A stretch of DNA of 64,000 bases, taken from the NCBI GenBank assembly GCA_016946835.1, contig JACVTC010000070.1, positions 821,501-885,500 of the forward strand. Direction: 5' to 3'. Made by a program: the position numbers and the translations under genes. The notes under the pieces were generated by a model. That model was not told where the DNA came from and did not search any database. It saw only the letters and a list, made by a program, of their open reading frames with translations. This document shows positions 56,030 to 64,000 of the stretch, in pieces. Every line of letters starts with the position of its first letter. The first letter of the stretch is position 1. This DNA is from Neocallimastix lanati (nom. inval.). Taxonomy: Eukaryota; Neocallimastigomycota; Neocallimastigomycetes; Neocallimastigales; Neocallimastigaceae.

Positions 56030-58250
56030 GAAATCATACAAGACTTTTAACTTAGCTAAAGTAACCAACGTCCTCCATGGAAAGTTCAACTTTAATAAGT
56101 GGAAATTTCTTATTGAACCATACCAATACCATCTGCTAAACGTCAACGCATTAATGAATTCATATAAGTCGACAGTCCATTCGTTGGAAAACTCAATGAC
56201 CAAAGGTCAAGGTTTAATTTACAACCCAACGATTTGACTAACAGGGTAATTAATTACTAAATTAATTAATTAATTTATCATAAAATATTACTGCAAGCTC
56301 CTGTCTGCACTTATTCAAAAAAAAAAAACAATGCTGCAGTCTATCAACACAATGAATACCCCCTAGCAGATAACAACCTGCACATGGAACAATCAATATT
56401 TAGCTTAACTAACTTTTTTTTTTTTTTTATTGTAATTCTCTCAATCGTAACCGATTAGTTGAAGAAGCAGAAAAGATCACACTGACATGACTCCTGATCA
56501 GTAAGAACGTCGATGAATCTGATTTAAGAGAAGAAGTTAGCAGTTGACTTAATAATGGTTTCCGTATAATGGAAAGACTTTTAAGTCAAAAAAAATGGAA
56601 ATTCCAATTATTGATATTGGAATGCTGGCTTAAAAAGATTAAGAAGTATTAAAACCAGAGATAGAACTTAAAATCATCGTAAAAAAAAGCTAGAACTTAT
56701 GAAAGAAACTTTTTTTTCTTGATGATATGGAAGAACAACGGAGATCACCGATAAGGAAAAAAAAATTAAAAATATCTCTTCAATGCTATGATTATAAAAA
56801 AAATAGCATTCAAATTAATTTGAACAGTGCAAACCGTTATATTAATAATCTCAAGGGATTTATTTCTCTCAAAATCTTACATAAAACCATTGAAAAAAAG
56901 ACGATCCAATGGGGATCCCTAGATTTTATCAGTAGAGGAAGAGAAGAAGAACTAATAAATTCCTCAAGAAAAAATCAACACAACAACCATAATAACAATA
57001 GCTCTAACTCCAATAACAGAGGAAATCTTAAATGGTAATCAATATAATAAAAAATAATAATAAAGACAATAATAATAAATTATACTGCCACATTTGTGAA
57101 GTTAGATGACACTCTATCAGAGACTACATATATAATATGAAGAAAAAAAATTGAATAATAATATGGAGAGACAAGAAAAAGTTCAAGTAAAGACCACATA
57201 AAAAAGATTATCCAAATCCAGAGAGTGTCAGTAATTATGACAATAATTTTAATTTTGAAGACCTAAGAGCTTCTAATAATAAAAAAAAAGAAATAAACAT
57301 TAATGGCGTAACTAAATTCTTTCTGAATTAATTGAATATATGAATTATAGATTCATTATTCCAGAAGAAATAATTATTCTTAATAAAAAAAAAAAAGAGG
57401 AATTATATGAAAAACAATATCAATTATTGTGAAGAAGATGATAATACTAGTGAAAGGTTATATGATACGAATGCTGATGAACATATGACTATTGATTTTT
57501 TACTTTATTAAATAATTTTAGGAGTTAATACGGGAAAAAATTAAATTAAGATGTGCCAATGGGACGATGTGTAGCTTCGAAGGATATGATACTTTTCGAA
57601 AGCTTTCCTTAATGGAATATATGTATCACAAGACAGAGTATTATATTCTAAATCTACAACTAAAAAATCTTAATTAGTGGGAATAGGACTGTCTAAAATA
57701 GGATACAGAGTCATTATTGACGCTGATGATTACATATGTGTTAGATTTAACCTATAGGGTCCAAAGTAATGTATTTATAGTAACTTTATTATTCTTCAAA
57801 TGATCATCATTTCTTAATAAATACCTACAAGATTAATAAAAGACTTAGAAGAAAATAGTAAAAATAATATGTCTTTAAACCAAATTTAATGAGCATAAAA
57901 CCTAGAAATTTGACATAGAAGACTAGGTCATCATTATTACCAAGAAAACATCAATAAATATCTAAGTTTACATCAAATAAAAGTTCCTAAATTTATTGAA
58001 TGTAAAGTACCTAAAATATCTAGGAAATCACACAGGGGAAAGACACCTAAAGCTACAAAAATATTAAAAAATTATATACATTCGGATATATTAATTTCAT
58101 ACAATTCATCTATTAATAATATAAAAAAAATATTTTATTACACTCATGGATGAAATTTCAAGAAAAGTATGGATATATGTTTTAAAAATCTAAAGCTCAA
58201 GCTTTCCCCCATACGAAATAATTTTGGAATTCTTCAAATACTTGAATAAT
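56030..58250 (+). pseudogene. Ty1/copia 5' half (gag, protease region, pre-integrase, integrase start)
   Basis: The gag start reads TNVLHGKFNFNKWKFLIEPY then HLLNVNALMNSY. It continues with shifts to 56727-57038 (NSANRYINNLKGFISLKILH, Asn-rich end) and a zinc knuckle near 57082-57117 (CHICEVR, stop, HSIRDY), in which the Gly is a stop and the last Cys is Tyr. A poorly conserved protease region follows. At about 57910 HRRLGHHYYQENINKYLSLH is the GAG-pre-integrase motif, then CKVPKISRKSHRGKTPKAT. The integrase begins at 58140 (TLMDEISRKVWIYVLKSKAQ-like in shifting frames) and is cut off at about 58250, where an unrelated gene fragment starts. It is inactive. Confidence 0.75.
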
Positions 58251-58329
58251 TTGTTTGAAGAATATAATATTTAAATTAGATGGAAGAAAAGCATTTAAAA
58301 ATAAAATAGTTAACAAATACTGTTATTTA

Positions 58330-59222
58330 TAATTATTAAAGAAAATGAATTTTCCTTTAAAAAAGATTTCCTAAGTCTATTGTATGGGAATGTGATTATT
58401 GTAGAAATAAAAGAAATATTAACATTAAAAGAAAATTATTTAAAAGATGAAGTATGGACGGTTTTATTACATTCTGGATATATCACTTTATCCGATAAAG
58501 AGGAATATGAACAAAAAGGAAAAGAAATGGATGATCAAATGATTAAATTATTAAAAAATGAATCCGAATTAAATGAAAATAAAAAAAATGAAGATTTAAT
58601 TAAAAAATATAAAAATAATCTATTGAATAAATATAAAGGAAATAGTAAGTATTATATTAAAATTCCTAATAATGAAATTTTAGGTTGTTTAATAAAAAAA
58701 TTGCAAGAGAATTTAAAAACTGAAATACAGGATAATAAATATATGAATAATTTTATTAATGGCCTTTTTAATAAAGACATAGATAAAATAAATTCAAATT
58801 TAAATGATTAGTTAACATGTTTTAGTCAATATCATCTGTATGTCAATGAAAAAGTATATGAAAATGTTTATAAAGTATTGTTAATGCAAATATTTATATT
58901 TTGTAAAATTTACGGTTTAACTGTAGAAGAGAACAATGGATCAGGTAGATATGACTTTGGTTTTCCTAATAGAAATAAAGAAAAAGAATACATTTTAATT
59001 GAGGTTAAAATATCTAAATCAAAAGATGGTGGTGACGATATTCTTCATGAAGAATGTGAAAATGCTATAAATCAAATTATAGAAAAAAAATATAAAATGA
59101 AACATGAAAAGAATGACTATTCAAATTTTATAAATTATGGTATTGCCTTTTGGAAAAAAACTTGTAGAATTGAAATGAAAATAAATGATAATGAAATAGA
59201 AGGTCCATTAAAAAAATTATAA
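58330..59222 (+). pseudogene. C-terminal part of AAA-ATPase-like / PD-(D/E)XK nuclease-family protein, with stop
   Basis: One frame runs from about 58380 to 59222 with a single TAG at 58809-58811. Before it stands the middle part of the family (YLKDEVWTVLLHSGYITLSD, KYYIKIPNNEILGCLIKKL). After it comes the DUF1703/PD-(D/E)XK domain: YDFGFPNRN, YILIEVKISKSKDGGD, ENAINQIIEKKY, FINYGIAFWKKTCRIEMKI. The Asp of RYDFGF and the Glu-x-Lys of IEVK are the expected catalytic residues, so the nuclease fold is preserved. The AAA-ATPase N-terminus is missing: upstream is a copia integrase. Truncation plus the stop make it a pseudogene. The N-terminal fragment at 15868 is from another copy. Confidence 0.85.
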
Positions 59223-60365
59223 TAATAACAATAATAATTAATAATTTTTTTTATTTTTTATTTTTTATTTTTTATTTTATTTTTTTTTTTTTTTTTTTTT
59301 TAAATTCAAAAATTTAAATATTTTAATAATAATTATAAAAGAAATTAAACCTAGTAAATATAAATTTTTATTTTTATATTTATGATATATATATATATAT
59401 GTATAATTTTATTTTTATAATAAAGTATTATTAAAAAAATATAATATATGAAATTTAAAAAAGAATTAAAAAAAAATAAAATAAAATAAAATAAAAAAAT
59501 TAATATAAAAATTAATAAAAAGTAAAATATATATTTAAAAAAATTTTTAAAAGCTTAATTATACAAAAAAAAAGTTTTTTTTTTTTTTTTTTTTTTTTAT
59601 TTATTTACAAATACTTTTATTAGTATTATTATTATAAAATATTTTATCATTTAAATTAATGATATTCATTAATGTGAAATTATAAGTAATAATAAAGTAA
59701 AAGGTAAAAAAAAAAAAAAAAAAAAAAAATTATGAAGAAACCATCAAAATACTTTTGTCCACTTTTTTTAATGCATAGAATATTTTTTTTTTACCAGCTA
59801 CGAAAGAAAAAAAGTTAGTTAAAGATAAAATTCTTTTTTTTTTTTTTTTTAAAGTTATTTTAATAAATTTTTTGATTTTGTTTCCAGTTTTTTTTTTTTT
59901 CAGTTTTATTTTTTAACTTTTTTTTTATATATTATTTAAATATAATTTATTGTAAAAAGTATATCGAAAATATTTTTTAAATGGAATATTAATAAAATAA
60001 AAAATTAAAAAAAAAAAAAAAGTATAGAAATTTTAATAGATTAATATATTGATAGTAATAATAATATATATATATATATTTTTTGTTTAAAAATAAACTT
60101 GAGAATAATAATAAAATTTATATAAAAATTATAAAAAAAAAAAAAAAATATTATTTATTTTATGATTATGTTTTTAAATATTAGTATAGAAAAAAAAAAA
60201 GAAAAAGAATTTATAGAGATAAAAAATTTTATTATTATAATTATATTTATACTAAAACTTTTTTTAGATAATAATTATTATTATTTAACAATAATTAATA
60301 TTTAAAAATTTTCAAATTAAAAAATTTTATTCATATTTTTTAATATGATTAGTTTTAATAAATAT

Positions 60366-60410
<45 letters not shown>

Positions 60411-61090
60411 TATAATTTTATATTATTTATTATATATATATAAAATGAATATAAAAATATATAAAATAAAAACTAATAATAATTGATTGCTATTATCATC
60501 ATATTTTTTATTTTATTATAATGAATGTATTATACAGTTTTTATCATAATTTATTTCTTTTTATTTATTAAAAATCTCTAAAATATGAAATAATAAAAAA
60601 AATTTATTAAATATATAATAAAAAAAAAATTAAATTTTGTTAAATAATACATTAATGTATTTTTTAATTTTATCTATTACTATTATTACTACTAATACTA
60701 TTTCTATTACTATTACTAATTACTATTATTACTATTGTACAATTATTACTACTACCACTAATAATAATAATAATAATAATAATAACATTTTTTTGTATAA
60801 ATCGTATATCATCTTTATTTTTATATATTTATTCTTACAATATTAACATGATTTATATAAATTATATGTATAACTATAATATGAATAATATATATTTATA
60901 TATTATTATTTTATATTGTTTAATTAAAAATTTTATATTACATACCTGTGAATTACATATGTCATATAATATGAAAATTATATAAAAATAAAAATAAATA
61001 AAATAATATAAATTTAGTAGTAGGATCAATTAAAGAAACATTGAATTATTACACACAAGTTGAAGAAAAAAAAATTGTCTACAAGGGAAG
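59223..61090. other. Gene-free low-complexity DNA
   Basis: Only A/T homopolymers and microsatellites are seen: T runs at 59574-59598 and 60367-60408 (about 42 T), A runs near 59707-59729, and a mixed ACT/ATT tract at 60672-60785 whose apparent frame (poly-Tyr, poly-Asn) is an artefact. The final 70 bases are the 3' flank of the Rpn-family gene. Confidence 0.6.
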
Positions 61091-61094
61091 TAGC

Positions 61095-62558
61095 TCAAAA
61101 ATATTTTATTTTGATTTTCCGTTTTTTTTCTTTTCTCTCTTGTACATCTAAATTAACTTTTTCACAAACTTCTAAGATGATATCTTCGTCCAAATCTAAT
61201 TGTAAAGCTAAATCTTTGATTTTATAAGATTTATCTTCAACAAAACAATTTATTATTTCTAATTCTTCTTCTGTAAATATTTCCTTATAATCATCTTTTA
61301 TTTCTTTTAATTTTTCACCTTTTTTTAAACTTTTCATTAAATATTTTAATTCTACTTTTTTTTCACCTTCCTTTCTACCTTGTATTACACCTTCCTTTTT
61401 ACCTTTTATTAAACCTTCATCATATTTCCCTTCCATTTTTGATTTTTCATCCATTATTTCTTTTTCTCTTTGTTCGTATAATTCTATAAAATCAGGATCA
61501 GCTTGTAAAAGAAATAATTGTTCTCTTGCATTAATAAATACTTCGGGTATATCGTCTCGTTTAAAATATTCATCGTTAGGATCATTTAAAAAAAGGATCC
61601 ATGAATAATTGTTAATCATTTTATTCCTATGTTTTACTGCATATTCTTTGTATTTAGGTAACTCAATGAAATGAATATTTAATAAATCTTTAAAACCTTT
61701 TTCTTCATTTGTATTTTTATCTTTTAAAGTAAATTCCCAATGAGGAATAGTCATTTCCTCTTTCGTATTACTTAATAAATTAAAATTCAATATATTTATC
61801 ATGACGACTTTAGGAATTTTTTTATATTTATTACCAAAAAGTAATGATGGATGAATTATTTTAGAAGCATAAAAAAGTGTTCTTTTATACATTTCACGAT
61901 CTTCATTAATTTGAATTTCAATGTTTATCCTTTCATCATCTTTTGTTGTTGCTTCCATATTTATCACACTATCATTTTCTTCCGGTTTAAATAAATCTGC
62001 CATATAATTTTTAAGCCTATTTATTTCTTTTGTTGTTTCATTATTTTCAATATTAAAATATTCATTATTGTTTGTTTTATATTTTTTTAAAATATTATTT
62101 ATTTGTTCTTTAATGTCTTCTCTTAAAGTAATATCTTCGATTTCTAATATTTTTTCTAATAGATTATTTACGTTTTCATTAAAACAATTGAGTAGATCAT
62201 CTAATCTTAAATCTAAAAAATTTTGAAAATTATTATAAAATAAAACACTTTTATTATTAATATTGTTCATTTCATTATTATCATTATCATGAATATCCAT
62301 TTTACTAGTTTTAGTGAAATATTTCGGTACCTTGGTACTAAGTCTTCCTCTTTTTTTCTTATTTGTTATTAATCCAATATTATCAACTTTTTCTACATTT
62401 AAATATTCTAAATCTACAATTTCATTATTTTTATTACGTCCCAATATTTGATTTAAAAAATGGATTAAAATTAATTCATTTCCTTCTACTCCAAATAAAT
62501 TTTTAAAAGTAATATCATATATTGGTTTAATATGTACATTTATATTTCTTACATCCAT
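61095..62558 (-). CDS. Rpn / PD-(D/E)XK transposase-family nuclease with large insertion
   Basis: The uninterrupted 487-residue frame starts at an ATG after an A-rich leader (minus strand). The N-terminus (PIYDITFKNLFGVEGNELIL, IHFLNQILGR) is that of the Rpn / PD-(D/E)XK nuclease transposase family, with Asp15 as the first acidic residue. The second block, INMEATTKDDERINIEIQI, then KRTLFYASKIIHPSLLFG, YKKIPKVVMINILNF and WEFTLKDK, is typical and has the Glu-x-Gln motif. The tail has the family's Gly/Lys repeats (GLIKGKKEGVIQGRKEGEKK). Unusually, about 110-120 residues (roughly 70-190) lie between the first and second blocks. They are Asn-rich and basic, with an AT-hook-like KKRGRLSTK. Bacterial relatives promote DNA exchange or transposition. 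The gene is probably of bacterial origin by transfer. Its activity is unknown. Confidence 0.85.
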   Translation of the reverse strand: MDVRNINVHIKPIYDITFKNLFGVEGNELILIHFLNQILGRNKNNEIVDLEYLNVEKVDNIGLITNKKKRGRLSTKVPKYFTKTSKMDIHDNDNNEMNNINNKSVLFYNNFQNFLDLRLDDLLNCFNENVNNLLEKILEIEDITLREDIKEQINNILKKYKTNNNEYFNIENNETTKEINRLKNYMADLFKPEENDSVINMEATTKDDERINIEIQINEDREMYKRTLFYASKIIHPSLLFGNKYKKIPKVVMINILNFNLLSNTKEEMTIPHWEFTLKDKNTNEEKGFKDLLNIHFIELPKYKEYAVKHRNKMINNYSWILFLNDPNDEYFKRDDIPEVFINAREQLFLLQADPDFIELYEQREKEIMDEKSKMEGKYDEGLIKGKKEGVIQGRKEGEKKVELKYLMKSLKKGEKLKEIKDDYKEIFTEEELEIINCFVEDKSYKIKDLALQLDLDEDIILEVCEKVNLDVQERKEKKRKIKIKYF

Positions 62559-62835
62559 TTTTTTTTTTTTTTATTTTTTGATAAAAGGAAATCACTTCTA
62601 TACAAATTATTATACATTATTTAAAAAAAAAAAAAAAAAATACAAATTTTTGCTAATAAATATATTGTGTGAATAATTATAAAAAAAAAAAAGTACTGAG
62701 GTGTGAAATATTAAAACTTTTTTTAGTTATTTTATGATAAATAATGATATAAACTAAATAGGTGTAAGCAAAACATATTTTGGAATATTTTGAATATTTA
62801 TATATTCAGATATTCCAAATTTATATCTTATTATT
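62559..62835. other. Upstream region of the Rpn-family gene
   Basis: T-rich on the plus strand (A-rich on the gene strand) with two T/A runs. No discrete promoter element can be supported. Confidence 0.4.
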
Positions 62836-62837
62836 TA

Positions 62838-63250
62838 TAATAATTTATATTTATTATTTATATTTTATATTTATTATTTATATTTTATCTTATTATTTAT
62901 ATTTTATCTTATTATTTATATTTTATCTTATTATTTATATTTTATATTATTATTTATATTTTATATTATTATTTATATTTTATCTTATTATTTATATTTT
63001 ATCTTATTATTTATATTTTATCTTATTATTTATATTTTATATTATTATTTATATTTTATATTATTATTTATATTTCATATTTATTATTTATTTTATCTTA
63101 TTATTTATATTTTATCTTATTATTTATATTTTATCTTATTATTTATATTTTATATTATTATTTATATTTTATCTTATTATTTATATTTTATCTTATTATT
63201 TATATTTTATATTATTATTTATATTTTATCTTATTATTTATATTTCATAA
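62838..63250. repeat. Satellite of 18-19 bp units, about 22 copies
   Basis: The unit TTATTATTTATATTTTATC, or the variant with TATTTTATA, is repeated some 22 times with an 18-19-base period. The long open frame across it (Tyr/Ile/Leu/Phe only) is a by-product of the repeat. It separates the Rpn-family gene from a family A repeat. Confidence 0.9.
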
Positions 63251-63329
63251 ATATTAAATTATACTTTTTATTTTAAATTATTATTAAAGTTTATAATTAT
63301 TAAGTTTATATAATTAATATAATAGTTTA

Positions 63330-64000
63330 TATTATTGATATAGTATTCATATTAAAATATTATTATATTCTTATTTATTATATTTATTTATAAGAAGATA
63401 TAATTATATACTTTTCAATATAATTCATATTATTTCTTATTCTTTGTTTTTGTTTTTTTTGTTTTTCTTTTAGTTGAAATTAGTTATTGTCAATGATAAA
63501 ATAATAATAAAATATTAATTAAAAATCATTAATAACTTAAAAATACACTTCATTAAATCAGACTACAGCATAAAGAATATCACATTAATAATCAATTCAC
63601 GTGATATTATAAATGATATGCGTGACTTTTATGTGCTATCGTTTAATTATAATAATTAGAGTGATTATTGTTATTTAATTTATGATTACTTTTCCTAAAA
63701 TAATTAAAAAAAAACCTACTTCTAATTAATTTTTATTAGAAATTGGTTGCTATTAAGGAAATTTAACATTTTTAATAAATATATATTTAATAGATATAAA
63801 ATTAACATTTTAAACATATAATATAAATTATATCTATAAGAATATAATATCTATATTTAAAAAATATATATTATATGTAAGAATATAAAATAAATATAAA
63901 ATAATACATAATAATATATTATATAATATTATATAATATAAATATATAATTCAATAGATGATAAAATAATATGTAATTTAATAGATATTATAATAGTCAT
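63330..64000 (-). repeat. Dispersed repeat family A, copy at window end
   Basis: It matches 13.60-14.46 kb in the same orientation, from CTTATTTATTATATTTATTT through ATACACTTCATTAAATCAGA and CAGCATAAAGAATATCACAT to GCGTGACTTTTATGTGCTAT. It runs off the window edge. No coding sequence. Confidence 0.65.

Noticed and set aside
55952-56203. 83-codon minus-strand frame
   Set aside because: The plus strand of this stretch reads as copia gag; the minus frame is a shadow.
60637-60846. Small open frame with poly-Tyr and poly-Asn
   Set aside because: It comes from ACT/ATT and AAT microsatellites and starts at a TTG.
62780-63250. Long open frame of Tyr/Ile/Leu/Phe, apparently a membrane protein
   Set aside because: It is the translation of an 18-19-base satellite and has no start context or composition of a real protein.

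Overview
The window is extremely A+T-rich eukaryotic nuclear DNA with very long poly(A)/poly(T) tracts, short AT-rich GT-AG introns, and many dispersed and decayed retrotransposons. The best fit is an anaerobic gut fungus (Neocallimastigomycota). This is an inference from base composition, a remnant with two fungal-type dockerin (CBM10-like) domains at 43.25-43.67 kb, secreted Ser/Thr-rich proteins, and the presence of AAA-ATPase-like/PD-(D/E)XK and Rpn-type nuclease genes. No rRNA or tRNA gene and no CRISPR array was seen.

Four loci look intact. (1) 8787-12334 (+) is a ten-exon gene for a secreted M13 (neprilysin-type) zinc metallopeptidase; the spliced frame is open for 786 codons and all catalytic motifs are present. 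(2) 33129-34709 (+) encodes a secreted Ser/Thr-rich repeat protein with two small Cys modules and a Cys-rich tail. (3) 38552-39157 (+) encodes a small secreted protein of unknown function. (4) 61095-62558 (-) encodes an Rpn/PD-(D/E)XK-transposase family protein with an unusual insertion.

Broken cellular genes are an M36 fungalysin-like peptidase (44180-45431, -) that lacks its catalytic core, a very small secreted two-dockerin gene (43253-43674, -) broken by a 26-bp duplication and a stop codon, an ankyrin-repeat fragment (46340-46890, -), and two pieces of AAA-ATPase-like/PD-(D/E)XK proteins (15868-16149 N-terminal part; about 58330-59222 C-terminal part).

Most of the rest is retrotransposon wreckage. 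Ty3/gypsy copies lie at 1-2050 (-), 2718-3390 (+), 4680-5350 (+, gag), 14470-15735 (+), 21085-26900 (-, the most complete, but without the YxDD part of its reverse transcriptase), 27006-28130 (-, gag), 29985-30670 (-, integrase tail with chromodomain) and 30764-31215 (+, primer site and gag). Ty1/copia copies lie at 2140-2660 (-), 5400-5690 (+), 40395-41335 (-), 53690-55950 (+) and 55958-58250 (+). LINE pieces lie at 12932-13501 (+), 41338-42900 (-) and 48123-49850 (-, ORF1-like). Dispersed non-coding repeat families and satellites fill much of the intergenic DNA. They include one family (16995-18660) with multimerised inverted GGCGAAATGC motifs resembling a foldback element, a 59-bp perfect palindrome, a 95-bp inverted repeat, and two tandem arrays (45.4-46.15 kb and 62.84-63.25 kb). 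The genes do not form a pathway. The picture is a gene-poor, transposon-rich accessory region with a few secreted-protein genes.
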